NCBI RefSeq assembly: GCF_009208735.1 | Contig: NZ_WFLJ01000002.1 | Span: 62,001-126,000, forward strand | Reading direction: 5' to 3' | Length of the DNA: 64,000 nucleotides | Origin: Janthinobacterium rivuli | Lineage (GTDB): Bacteria; Pseudomonadota; Gammaproteobacteria; Burkholderiales; Burkholderiaceae_D | Part shown: positions 26,765 through 35,269 of the stretch, one piece after another | How positions within the stretch are numbered: position 1 is the stretch's first letter | How the letters are laid out: every line of letters starts with the position of its first letter | Made by a program: the position numbers and the translations under genes | The notes under the pieces: model-generated | Databases searched by the model: none | The model's input: the letters and a program-made list of their open reading frames with translations, nothing else | Told to the model about the DNA's origin: nothing

Positions 26765-28915
26765 ATGACCTCACCCCGTCTTCGCCGTTCCCTCGGCTCG
26801 CTGCTGATCGCAGCCGCCTGCGCCTCGCTGGCAACGACCGTCCACGCCGCCGATACCAAGGCCACCACCGCAGCCGCCGCCACGCAGGCCAGGCACGCCA
26901 TCACGCATGAAGACGTGTGGCTGATGAAACGGGTGGGCGCCCCCGTCGCCAGCCCAGATGGCAAGTGGGCCGTGTTCTCCGTGGTCGACAGCGCCTACGA
27001 TAGCAAGGAGCAATGGTCGGACCTGTGGATCAAGTCCCTGGGCGACGACAGCCCCGCACGCCGCCTGACCTATTCCAAGAGCGGCGAAAGCGCCGTGGCC
27101 TGGTCGCCGGACAGCCGCCAGCTGGTGTTTGTCGCCAAGCGCGACGGCGATGAATCGGGCCAGATTTACCGCCTCGACGTGGCCGCCGGCGGCGAAGCGC
27201 AACGCCTGACCTCGCTCACCCTCGGTGCGCGCATGCCGAAATGGAGCCCGGACGGCAAGCAATTGCTGTTCATCAGCGACATCTATCCAGGCAACAAGAC
27301 GGAAGCCGACGTCAAGCAAAGCGCGAAAGAGCGCAAGGAGCGCAAATACAGCGCCCGTTCGTATGAAACGACGGCGCCACGCTACTTCGACAAATGGCTG
27401 ACCGACAAGCAAGTGCGCCTGTTCATCGTCGATGCGCAACCGGAAGCGGCGCCGCGCGACATCCTGTCGGGCACGCAACTGGTGACCCTGCCGGGCTTTG
27501 GCGGCGGCCAGGGCGACGAGGGACAATCGCTGGACGCCGTCTGGACGCCGGACGGCAAGGCCGTCGTCTTCAACGCGGCCACCAACCGCGACGCGGCCCA
27601 GCGCGGAGCCGTCTATTCGCAACTGTATCTGCTGCCCGTGGAGGGCGGCGAAGCACAGCGCTTGACGCAGGACAAACATAGCTACGCTTCCCTGAAATTT
27701 TCGGCCGACGGCAAGACCCTGTTCGCCTTGAGCGACGCGCAAACGCCGGGCAAGGTGTATGACGTGAAGCGCCTGGCCAGCTTCGCCTGGCCGATGAGCA
27801 AGCCTGCGCCGACGATTCTGACGGCCACGCTGGACCGTTCGATCTCGCGCTTCGTGCTGCCCGAAGGCGGCAAGCGCATCATCTTCAGCTATGAGCATGC
27901 GGGCCTGGAAAAGCTGTACTCGATCGACGCCAAGGGTGGCGACGTGCGCGAAGAGCCATCCTTGCCGACCGGCACCGTCAACTCGCTGAGCAGCGGTGGC
28001 AAGGCTTTGGTCGGCGTGTGGGAGTCCGCCATCAACCCGCCGGAAATCTATGCCTTCAACGGCAAGCAGCCGAAGCGGCTGACGGCCTTCAACACGGACA
28101 AGGCAGATAAAATCGACTGGCAGGCGCCCGAGCACTTCTGGTTCACGACGGCCGATGGCCGCCAGATCCATAACATGCTCGTCAAACCGGCCAACTTCGA
28201 TCCGAACAAGAAATACCCGCTGTTTACCGTCATCCACGGCGGCGCGGCCAGCATGTGGCGCGACCAGTTCGTGCTGCGCTGGAACTATCACTTGCTGGCC
28301 AAGCCCGGCTATGTCGTGCTGCTGACCGACTACAAGGGTTCCACCGGCTATGGCGAGGAATTTGCGCGCTCGATTCAATTCGACCCATTGAAGGGTCCGG
28401 GCGACGAAGTCAACCAGGGTGTCGATGAAGCCATCAAGAAATATCCATTCATCGACGGCACCAAGCTGGCCGCCGGCGGCGCCAGCTATGGCGGCCACCT
28501 GGCCAACTGGCTGCAGGCGACCACCACGCGCTACAAGGCCATCGTCTCGCACGCGGGCGAAATGGACTTGATCATGCAATGGGGCACCAGCGATGGCGGC
28601 TTCGGCCGTGAAACGAATGCAGGCGGCCCTGTCTGGTCGAACCTGCCCGTGTGGCGCGACCAAAGCCCGGTCATGCAAGCGGGCAACCACGAAAAAGGCA
28701 CGGGCTTCACCACGCCCATCCTGATCACCGTGGGCGAGCTCGACTACCGCGTGCCGGCCAACAACGCCTTGATGAACTTTGCCGTGCAACAGCGCCTGAA
28801 CGTGCCGGCCAAACTGCTGGTCTTCCCGGACGAAAACCACTGGATCTTGAAGGGCGAGAACAGCCGCTTCTTCTATAGCGAAGTCGAGGGTTGGCTGGCG
28901 AAGTACGTGAAATAA
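26765..28915 (+). CDS. S9 family peptidase (acylaminoacyl/dipeptidyl peptidase type)
   Basis: Exported serine peptidase of 716 aa. A signal peptide (about 1-28, ending VHA) is followed by a seven-blade beta-propeller with WD/TolB-like repeats (SPDGKWAVFSV, WSPDSRQLVFVAKR, WSPDGKQLLFISD). The alpha/beta-hydrolase domain begins near 470. The nucleophile motif is GGASYGGHLANW (Ser ~573), with the Asp in VGELDYRVPANNA and the His in FPDENHWI. It is probably a periplasmic oligopeptidase. Own terminator at 28958-28991. Confidence 0.93.
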   Translation: MTSPRLRRSLGSLLIAAACASLATTVHAADTKATTAAAATQARHAITHEDVWLMKRVGAPVASPDGKWAVFSVVDSAYDSKEQWSDLWIKSLGDDSPARRLTYSKSGESAVAWSPDSRQLVFVAKRDGDESGQIYRLDVAAGGEAQRLTSLTLGARMPKWSPDGKQLLFISDIYPGNKTEADVKQSAKERKERKYSARSYETTAPRYFDKWLTDKQVRLFIVDAQPEAAPRDILSGTQLVTLPGFGGGQGDEGQSLDAVWTPDGKAVVFNAATNRDAAQRGAVYSQLYLLPVEGGEAQRLTQDKHSYASLKFSADGKTLFALSDAQTPGKVYDVKRLASFAWPMSKPAPTILTATLDRSISRFVLPEGGKRIIFSYEHAGLEKLYSIDAKGGDVREEPSLPTGTVNSLSSGGKALVGVWESAINPPEIYAFNGKQPKRLTAFNTDKADKIDWQAPEHFWFTTADGRQIHNMLVKPANFDPNKKYPLFTVIHGGAASMWRDQFVLRWNYHLLAKPGYVVLLTDYKGSTGYGEEFARSIQFDPLKGPGDEVNQGVDEAIKKYPFIDGTKLAAGGASYGGHLANWLQATTTRYKAIVSHAGEMDLIMQWGTSDGGFGRETNAGGPVWSNLPVWRDQSPVMQAGNHEKGTGFTTPILITVGELDYRVPANNALMNFAVQQRLNVPAKLLVFPDENHWILKGENSRFFYSEVEGWLAKYVK

Positions 28916-28957
28916 GAGCCGCTACCAGAGGAACGTCTTCTGGCGGCAGTGACAAAC

Positions 28958-28991
28958 AGCCAGGTTCCGCATGCGCGGACCTGGCTTTTTT
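28958..28991 (+). terminator. Terminator after S9 peptidase gene
   Basis: AGCCAGG(T)TCCGC/GCGGACCTGGCT hairpin with ATGC loop followed by T6. Confidence 0.85.
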
Positions 28992-29034
28992 CATGCAAGC
29001 AGGGCCTTTGCCGTGGCGGCAAAGGCCACCTGGC

Positions 29035-29766
29035 TTACTTCACCTTCAAGCCATTCTTCACGTCCTTCACGCCTTCCACGCCACGGGCCAGGTCGGCGGC
29101 TTTTTTCACTTGCGCCTGGGAAGGCACGAAGCCGCTGAGCATGACGACGCCATTCACGGTTTCCACGTGCACGTCGAGCGCCTTCAAGTCATTGTCCTTG
29201 ACCAGGTCCGCCTTGATCTTGGTGGTGATGACGGAGTCGGCCACGGCCATCTTCGTGCTGCCGGCCGCATTGCGCGTCATGCAGGCGGCCTTGGCCGTCG
29301 CATCCATGGCGTCGCAGTTTTCCTTCGTCGTGGCAGGCGGATTTTGCGCGACGTTGGTGCCGGCCCTGGCGCCCGTGGTGGCGTCGGCCAGCGCGGCCGT
29401 TTTCGCCGCCTTGGCATCGTTCATGCACGTGGTTTTATCGGCGCCCGTGCGGTCGCCGCACTTGGCCTTGGCCAGGTCATACTCGGCATTGGCGACATCC
29501 TTGCGGGCCTTGCCCAGCTCGCGCGGCGTGTTGCGGTACTGGGCCACGGCGTCCGACTCGGCCTTGGCGCGCGCCACCTTCGCTTCTTCCACGCAGACTT
29601 TTTTCGCGTTGCCGCTGTGGCTGTCGCAGGCGGCCTTGGCCTGCTTGTAATCGGCCGTTGCCTTGTCCGTCAAATTCTTGTACGAGGCATCCTGTGCATA
29701 CGCGGGCGTGGCGGCAAGCAGGGCGCTGGCACTGGCGGCCAGCATGAGTGCGATCATTTTGTTCAT
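29035..29766 (-). CDS. BON-domain periplasmic protein
   Basis: 243 aa with signal peptide MNKMIALMLAASASALLAAT (cut near AYAQD). The middle is Ala/Lys-rich and helical with regularly spaced Cys (KAACDSHSGNAKKVCVEE, KAKCGDRTGADKTTC, CDAMDATAKAACM). The C-terminal BON domain (~170-243) has VITTKIKADLVKDNDLKALD and VVMLSGFVPSQAQVKKAADL. BON domains bind phospholipid surfaces (OsmY-like), suggesting an envelope-stress role. The ATG at 29764-29766 has a GAGAGG ribosome site; an upstream in-frame start is rejected. Confidence 0.85.
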   Translation of the reverse strand: MNKMIALMLAASASALLAATPAYAQDASYKNLTDKATADYKQAKAACDSHSGNAKKVCVEEAKVARAKAESDAVAQYRNTPRELGKARKDVANAEYDLAKAKCGDRTGADKTTCMNDAKAAKTAALADATTGARAGTNVAQNPPATTKENCDAMDATAKAACMTRNAAGSTKMAVADSVITTKIKADLVKDNDLKALDVHVETVNGVVMLSGFVPSQAQVKKAADLARGVEGVKDVKNGLKVK

Positions 29767-29870
29767 GATGGTTCCTCTCTGGTTAGTTGATGCCCAGATT
29801 AGACCCCTGCCGCGCGCAAAGCTCCGTGCGACAGCACACGCTGACGGTCCATCCGCGTACAAAATCATGT

Positions 29871-30566
29871 TTATTTGTCGCCGCTCAAGCCCTTCCCCCA
29901 CAATACTTGCGCCTGTTCAAATGGTGAAGCGGAGTCAGCAAATGCACCCTCGCCTTCGGCCAGCGCCAGCCATGCCTGCGTGGCGTGGGAACTGCCTATA
30001 CCGCCACCCGCCGCCTCGCCAGCCGCGCGCACGCCGCGCATCCAGGCCAGCACCTGCTGATATTGCCCGGGGTGGCGTGCATGCATCCACGCCAGGGCCA
30101 CCAGGTCCGCATAGGCCTCTTCCCGGCGCGTCTCGCGCAGCTCCTGCGCCAGCGGTGTGAGCTTGCCCCGCTGCATGCTGCGCGGCTCGACAAAGCCGCG
30201 CGGCAAGGCATGCCAGTCGCCTTGCGCATAGCGCCGGCAATGGCCGATTTCATGCGCCGTCATCGCTTCGATCATGAGGCCGTCGCGCGCGGGCGGCACA
30301 CCCTGCAGGACGGTATCGGCCATGGCATTGCCGCGCAAGGACAGCACCAGCTTGCAGCGCCCTGCCGCGTAGCCCAGCGCCAGCGGCACGGCGCCTGGCG
30401 CATCCTGCGGCTGCACGATGATGTCGATGGGCAAGCCCTGCGTGCGCGCGTAATCGATGACGGGTTTTCCCGCCTGCAGCCAGCGGCTTTCCAGATCGGT
30501 GAGCTGAGCATGCGCCATCGCAGGCGCGGCAATAAGCAAACTCAACAGCGAAAACAGTTTCAACAT
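29871..30566 (-). CDS. Exported zincin-like protein with HExxH motif
   Basis: 231 aa with signal peptide MLKLFSLLSLLIAAPAMAHA. A HEIGH motif (~104-108) sits in IEAMTAHEIGHCRRYA, and a downstream EEAYADLVALAW helix offers the third-ligand Glu/Asp of a gluzincin-like site. The rest has no family I can name. Probably a periplasmic metallopeptidase. The ATG at 30564-30566 is chosen for the signal peptide. Its 5' region (30567-30659) runs up to the IS left flank. Confidence 0.7.
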   Translation of the reverse strand: MLKLFSLLSLLIAAPAMAHAQLTDLESRWLQAGKPVIDYARTQGLPIDIIVQPQDAPGAVPLALGYAAGRCKLVLSLRGNAMADTVLQGVPPARDGLMIEAMTAHEIGHCRRYAQGDWHALPRGFVEPRSMQRGKLTPLAQELRETRREEAYADLVALAWMHARHPGQYQQVLAWMRGVRAAGEAAGGGIGSSHATQAWLALAEGEGAFADSASPFEQAQVLWGKGLSGDK

Positions 30567-30659
30567 GGGATCAGCGGAAAGAAAGAATGTCACCACTGCA
30601 GAGTAAGCGGTGAAAATATTTCCACAAGAAAAAACTGGCAACTTTTCAGAAAAAAAGCC

Positions 30660-30667
30660 AAAAAAAA
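30660..30667. repeat. IS target-site duplication, left copy
   Basis: AAAAAAAA directly before the IS left end. The matching A tract lies at 31729-31736. Eight bp is the normal duplication length for IS1595-family elements, but a poly-A target makes the assignment less certain. Confidence 0.6.
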
Positions 30668-31728
30668 GGCTATGTCACCATCAAGTGTGGGAATGCTCCC
30701 AATGTTGCTTTCAATAACGTTTCGGGTGAGCGGATGCGTCTGGCGTCGAGTATCCAGCGCCATCCCAGGTAGTTTGGCAGGTAGCGCGTGGCCACGCCGT
30801 GAAACGGCCTTAACCATTCGCGCAGGCGGCTGTGATATGCATTGACGTTCTGCACATGCGCGGCGCCCTGCACACGGATGCCGGCGCGCAAGTTGACGGC
30901 CTGGTGGCTGATACCCGCCTCGCTGGCAAACGCCCGGTAGGCGGCATGGCCATCCGTGACCAGCAGGATATCCTTATCGATGACAGGCAACAAACAGCGG
31001 TGCAGTTGCGCCTTCGTCAACGCGCCTCTGCCCATGACGAAATCGAGGGTCTGGCCCGTGCGGTCGCGCGCCACCAGGATGCAGACTTGCTCGTTGGATA
31101 TGCCGCGCCGTTGCGCATGGCCGCCGCGGCGGCGGGCCGGACGCGTCATCTGTCGCGCCCCTTTCTCCGATTCCAGCACGTATAACTCGTCAGCCTCGGC
31201 GATGCCATGCAGGCCATGCGGCCGGTCCGTTTTTGCCAACGATAAAAATCGGTGGCGCCAGCGAAACGTGGTGTTGCGGTGCACGCCCAATTGGCTGGCC
31301 GCCTGGCGTACCGACCGGGAATCGAGCAGGCAGTCGGCATAATCGAGCCACAACGCCTTATGGCGCAGGCGGGCCAGTGGCGTGCCCGTCAAGGCATTGA
31401 AAGTGCGCCCGCAAGGCACGCAGCGGTAGCGCTGCAGGCCGTGCGCATGGCCATGCCGATGCAGATGGGGCGAGTGGCAGGCGGGACAGGCCAAGCGCGG
31501 CTGCGCCACGCCCTCCAGCAGCGCGACGGTCGCGTCGAGTGGCGTGTTGCCATGCAGCAGGGCCATGCCCGCCTGCCGCTGGCGCCGGTTCAACTGCGCA
31601 AACTGCGCGATAAAGCTGATCCATTCGGCTGGCCGCATGATCTGCTCCCTGTGTGGGGGGTATGCGGAGTCAGACAGCACCGCCATGGGAAGATTCCGGC
31701 ATTTCCCCTATTTTACGAGGACAGAGCC
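30668..31728 (-). mobile_element. IS1595-family-like insertion sequence (1061 bp)
   Basis: Bounded by imperfect terminal inverted repeats. The left end reads GGCTATGTCACCATC and the right end, on the opposite strand, GGCTCTGTCCTCGTA; similarity extends ~30 bp to GGAATGC/GAAATGC. It is flanked by A8 direct repeats (30660-30667 and 31729-31736). One intact transposase gene fills nearly all of it, and its stop codon lies inside the left terminal repeat. The right end abuts the terminator of the M49-like peptidase gene. Confidence 0.85.
30670..31638 (-). CDS. IS1595/ISXO2-like transposase
   Basis: 322-aa DDE-type transposase. The N-terminal zinc ribbon is CPACHSPHLHRHG ... YRCVPCGRTFNALTGTPLA. 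A helix-turn-helix follows (SVRQAASQLGVHRNTTFRWRHR). Catalytic residues fit the family: Asp in IAEADELYV, Asp in LLVTDGHAAYRA and Asn in VQNVNAYHSRLREW. No frameshift or premature stop is seen, so it is probably functional. The ATG at 31636-31638 lies 90 bp inside the right end of the element. Confidence 0.9.
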   Translation of the reverse strand: MRPAEWISFIAQFAQLNRRQRQAGMALLHGNTPLDATVALLEGVAQPRLACPACHSPHLHRHGHAHGLQRYRCVPCGRTFNALTGTPLARLRHKALWLDYADCLLDSRSVRQAASQLGVHRNTTFRWRHRFLSLAKTDRPHGLHGIAEADELYVLESEKGARQMTRPARRRGGHAQRRGISNEQVCILVARDRTGQTLDFVMGRGALTKAQLHRCLLPVIDKDILLVTDGHAAYRAFASEAGISHQAVNLRAGIRVQGAAHVQNVNAYHSRLREWLRPFHGVATRYLPNYLGWRWILDARRIRSPETLLKATLGAFPHLMVT

Positions 31729-31760
31729 AAAAAAAAACCGATGCGCGGGGCACCGGTTTT
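31729..31760 (-). terminator. Terminator of M49-like peptidase gene, interrupted by IS
   Basis: Hairpin ACCG-TGC/GCA-CGGT with A tract 31729-31737 supplying the U-run on the minus strand. The IS begins immediately beyond the tract, and part of the tract is the IS target duplication. Confidence 0.75.
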
Positions 31761-31784
31761 CACACTGAGAATACGGCGTCAGAT

Positions 31785-33518
31785 TTACTTCTTCGTCGCC
31801 TTGTCCAGCGCGCGGGCCGTGACGAATTCCGGGCGGATATCGTTGGGCACGGCCTTCATCTTGTCGAGCGCCACCTGCACTTCCGGGCGGATCACCACAT
31901 ACTTGGCCATCATCGCTTGCGCGCGCGCATAGTCGCCCGTCGCCTCGATGGTCAAGAATTCACGGTCCAGGTCGATCACGGCCTGCTTGATCTTGGCAAA
32001 ATCGACGCCGAACTTGCCATCGCCCAGCGACACGAAACCGCCCTTGTCGAGGATGTAATTCATCTGGATGGCCATGCCGCGCGCATGCGAATCCGTCAGG
32101 CCGAAATGCAGGGTGCGGAAACCGGAGGCAAGAAAAGTGTTGTACAGCTTGCGCTCGGCCGCCTCGCCCTGGCCCAGGGTATCGTTGAGCTGTCCCTTGT
32201 CCATCATGTAGCGCAACGCGAACAGGCCCGTGATGTCGGCCTTGGCTTCTTCGATGGTCGAGTAGGCTTCCTTCAAGTCCTGGCGCGGCGTCGATGGCTT
32301 GCCGTCGACGGTGGTGGCGTGCGGGCCCAGGCCATGCATGATTTCATGCGCGAGGATGTGCGTGAAGAAGGAGTTGAAATCGACGTCCTGCTGCGCTTCG
32401 GGCGTGAGCACGAGTTTCGAGATCGGCGTCAGGGTGGCCTTGAACTTGGCTTCCTGCACGTTTTTCAGCATCACGCGCTTGGAGCCGCGCGCGCTGATGA
32501 TGCGCTCGTCATTGGGCAGGTTGTAGGCGGCCGTCTGCACGGCCATGTTGCCGTCGCCGGCGCCGTACACCTGGTTGACCACCACCATCGGCGCCAGCGC
32601 GCCCACTTTCGGGTTGCGGTACTGGGCGTCGAGCGGCAGGTTGTCTTCCAGTTCCTGCATGTGCTTGGCGAAGAAGTTCAGTTTTTGCGTTTCCGCCTGG
32701 TCGCGGATGTTCACATAGGCTTCAAACGCGGCCTTGTAGCCGAACAGCTCGTCGTTATACGTCTCGTATGGGCCAATGGTGATGTCGACGGGCGAATCGA
32801 GGTCCATCCAGGCAAAGTCGGACGGTAAATAGTCGTTGTCGAGGAAAGCCTTGGCGCGCAGGGTCAAGAATTTCTTCAGCGATGCGTTGTCCGTGGCGGC
32901 GGCCGCCTCGTCGAGCAGCTTGGCCAATTGCTTGAGTTCCACCTTGTACTCGTCCGAGTAGTTGACCGTCTGGTATTTGCCATCCTTGCCCGCGCGGATG
33001 GTCGTGAAGAACCATTGCGCCTGCTGCTTGTCTTCTGGCGACAGGCCATTCATCCACGTTTCCAGGCTGGCCTTGGTAGCGCCCTGCGGATAGAAATTGC
33101 CCGCTTCCGGCTTGTGCGCGGGAATGGCGATGCCGGCATAGCTGGCCGGCATGAAGGACGCGTGCGCGTCGAGCACCGACCATGGGCCCTTGTTGATCCA
33201 GAAATAGTTCAAACGGGCCTGGCCCAGCTTGGATTTGTCCTTCTTCAAGGCGGCCCACAGCGCTTCATTGCCGGACCAGCGCTGGCGCAGCTGCAGCACG
33301 TCGACCAGCTTGGCCGCCTCGACCAGCTTGGCAATGGCCTGGCGGTCGCCTTTGGACAGGTGCGTAACGTCGGCCGTCAGCGCGACGGGCGCGTAGCGGG
33401 CGCTCATGGCGGTCAATTGCGCGGCGGTGGCCGGGGTGGTTGGTGCGGCGGCTGGCGTCGCGGCGCAGGCGCTGCCGACGGCGGCGGCCAGCAGCAGGGG
33501 AATCAGGATGTTTTTCAT
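31785..33518 (-). CDS. M49-like (dipeptidyl-peptidase III-type) metallopeptidase
   Basis: 577 aa, exported (signal-like MKNILIPLLLAAAVGSACA). The metal motif is HEIMHGLGPH (~389-398), matching the form seen in DPP III-related proteins such as the plant NUDT3 C-terminal domain (HExxHGxGPH), rather than the HELLGH of classical DPP III. A downstream EEAKADITGLFALRYM supplies the Glu ligand. Upstream, the YFWINKGPWSVLDAHASFM and FYPQGATKASLE text is typical of the family. Likely periplasmic; the substrate is unknown. Confidence 0.8.
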   Translation of the reverse strand: MKNILIPLLLAAAVGSACAATPAAAPTTPATAAQLTAMSARYAPVALTADVTHLSKGDRQAIAKLVEAAKLVDVLQLRQRWSGNEALWAALKKDKSKLGQARLNYFWINKGPWSVLDAHASFMPASYAGIAIPAHKPEAGNFYPQGATKASLETWMNGLSPEDKQQAQWFFTTIRAGKDGKYQTVNYSDEYKVELKQLAKLLDEAAAATDNASLKKFLTLRAKAFLDNDYLPSDFAWMDLDSPVDITIGPYETYNDELFGYKAAFEAYVNIRDQAETQKLNFFAKHMQELEDNLPLDAQYRNPKVGALAPMVVVNQVYGAGDGNMAVQTAAYNLPNDERIISARGSKRVMLKNVQEAKFKATLTPISKLVLTPEAQQDVDFNSFFTHILAHEIMHGLGPHATTVDGKPSTPRQDLKEAYSTIEEAKADITGLFALRYMMDKGQLNDTLGQGEAAERKLYNTFLASGFRTLHFGLTDSHARGMAIQMNYILDKGGFVSLGDGKFGVDFAKIKQAVIDLDREFLTIEATGDYARAQAMMAKYVVIRPEVQVALDKMKAVPNDIRPEFVTARALDKATKK

Positions 33519-33629
33519 GGGGCCTCGGTGTATGGTTCACAGCAAGCAAGCGCCCCGCACCATCACGGCGCGGCCGCTTCCTTGTTCAGCCTGCGATTGT
33601 CCCACCTGCCCTATGGCATGGCAAGCGGC

Positions 33630-34229
33630 TTACCAGACCTTGTACACCTGCCCCGTCTGCGCCCCTTCCACGCTGCGGCTGTAAGCCAGGGCCACGCGGC
33701 TGGCGGCGGCCGGCTCGAAACCGTAGAAGAAGGGGCCATACGACTCCAGCGATTCGGCCAGCACCGTGGGGCTGACGACATTGATGCGCACGCCCCGCTG
33801 CAACTCGATGGCGGCGCCCCGCACGAAGCCTTCCACGGCCGCATTCGTCATGCTGGCGGCCGCGCCGAAGCGGATCGGCTGCTCGGCCACGATGCCGCTC
33901 GTGAGCGTGATCGAACCGCCGTCATTCAGGTATTCCTGCGCCACCAGCGCCACGTTGACCTGGCCCATCAGCTTGCTGTCCAGACCCAGCCGGAATTGCT
34001 CGGGCGTGAATTCGGCCAGGGGACCGAAATGCAGCTTGCCAGCCGTGACGACGACGGCGTCGACCTTGCCGATGCGCTTGAACAGGGCGCGCACTTGCCC
34101 GATGTCACCCATGTCGGCCTGGTGCGTGCCGCTGCGGCTGCCCACTTCGATGATTTCATGGCGTTGCGCCAGTTGGGCCGAAACGGCCGTGCCGATGGTG
34201 CCGCTGGCGCCGATGATGACGATTTTCAT
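33630..34229 (-). CDS. Short-chain dehydrogenase-like protein without catalytic Tyr/Lys
   Basis: 199 aa with an N-terminal Rossmann motif IIGASGTIGTAV and the later VVVTAGKLHFGPLAE and INVVSPTVLAES segments of SDRs. The expected YxxxK is absent: after the catalytic-Ser position in LTSGIVAEQP the Tyr/Lys region reads FGAAASMTNAAVEGF. The protein may bind NAD(P) without classical SDR chemistry, or use another mechanism. It is divergent from a LysR gene, the usual arrangement of a regulator and its target. Confidence 0.82.
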   Translation of the reverse strand: MKIVIIGASGTIGTAVSAQLAQRHEIIEVGSRSGTHQADMGDIGQVRALFKRIGKVDAVVVTAGKLHFGPLAEFTPEQFRLGLDSKLMGQVNVALVAQEYLNDGGSITLTSGIVAEQPIRFGAAASMTNAAVEGFVRGAAIELQRGVRINVVSPTVLAESLESYGPFFYGFEPAAASRVALAYSRSVEGAQTGQVYKVW

Positions 34230-34342
34230 GATGCTTCCTTGTCTGGGGTTGAACGATGGAGCCAGTATGCGCCGCTTACAAAAAGGAATAAATACGCTAG
34301 AATTTACAAGATTACCAACCTACAGTTTGCAATCGAGACGCC

Positions 34343-35260
34343 ATGGATAAATTGCGCAGCATGGAAATCTTTGTCGCCGTCGTCGATGCGGGCAGTTTCA
34401 CGGCCGCCGCCGAGGCGTTCCAGATTTCGCCCGTGATGGTGGGCAAGCACATCAAGTACCTGGAAGAGCGGCTGGGCGCGCGGCTGCTGGCGCGCACGAC
34501 ACGGCGGCAAAGCCTGACGGAAATCGGCCAGCAGTACGTGGAACAGTGCCGCCAGATCCTGGCCAGCATCCATGCGGCCGAACGGGGCGCGGAAGCCATG
34601 CGCACGGCGCCGCGCGGCAAGCTGAAGATCACGGCGCCCGTGTCGTTCGGCAGCGAGTGCATCGCGCCGCTGCTGGCCGACTACCTCGATGCGTATCCGG
34701 AAGTGAGCCTGGAATTGAATCTGAACGACAGGACGGTGGACCTGGTGGAAGAAGGATTCGATGCGGCCATCCGCATCGGCAAGCTGGAAGATTCCGCCAT
34801 GGTGGCGCGCGCGCTGCGGCCGTATGCGATGGTGATGTGCGCCGCGCCAGCCTACCTGGCCAGACACGGCACGCCGCGCACGCCGGCCGACCTGGCGCGC
34901 CACGAATGCCTCGATTTCATGCAGTGGACGCGCCATGTGCGCTGGCGCCTGGCCAGGAGCGGCGACGACGACGGCAGCCCCGTGCGCGAGAGCCGCTTCC
35001 GCTCGAACAACGGGCAAGCCTTGCGCGTGGCGGCCCTGCACGGCTTCGGCATCGTCATGCAGGCGGAAATCCTGATGGCTGGCGATATCGCCGCCGGCAG
35101 GCTGGTGCCGCTGCTGGCCGACTACGTGCCGGCGCCGCGCCCCATGCACCTCGTGTATGCGCGCGACCGCCAGCCCACGCCGAAGCTGACGACCTTCATC
35201 GACTTTCTGCTGGAACGCTACGGGCCGGCGGCGACACCGCCACCGGCCACGCTCACGTAA
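34343..35260 (+). CDS. LysR family transcriptional regulator
   Basis: 305 aa. The winged HTH (FVAVVDAGSFTAAAEAFQIS ... VGKHIKYLEERLGARLLART) is followed by the PBP-like effector domain (GKLKITAPVSFGSECIAPLL). It belongs to the CrgA-like group by its opening MDKLRSMEIFVAVVD. It is divergent from the SDR-like gene with ~110 bp between them and probably controls it. The effector is unknown. Confidence 0.9.
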   Translation: MDKLRSMEIFVAVVDAGSFTAAAEAFQISPVMVGKHIKYLEERLGARLLARTTRRQSLTEIGQQYVEQCRQILASIHAAERGAEAMRTAPRGKLKITAPVSFGSECIAPLLADYLDAYPEVSLELNLNDRTVDLVEEGFDAAIRIGKLEDSAMVARALRPYAMVMCAAPAYLARHGTPRTPADLARHECLDFMQWTRHVRWRLARSGDDDGSPVRESRFRSNNGQALRVAALHGFGIVMQAEILMAGDIAAGRLVPLLADYVPAPRPMHLVYARDRQPTPKLTTFIDFLLERYGPAATPPPATLT

Positions 35261-35269
35261 TCATCGTAC

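Noticed and set aside
26771..28840. Very long antisense open frame opposite the S9 peptidase gene.
   Set aside because: High-GC codon bias produces long shadow frames; the sense strand encodes a clear peptidase with catalytic motifs.
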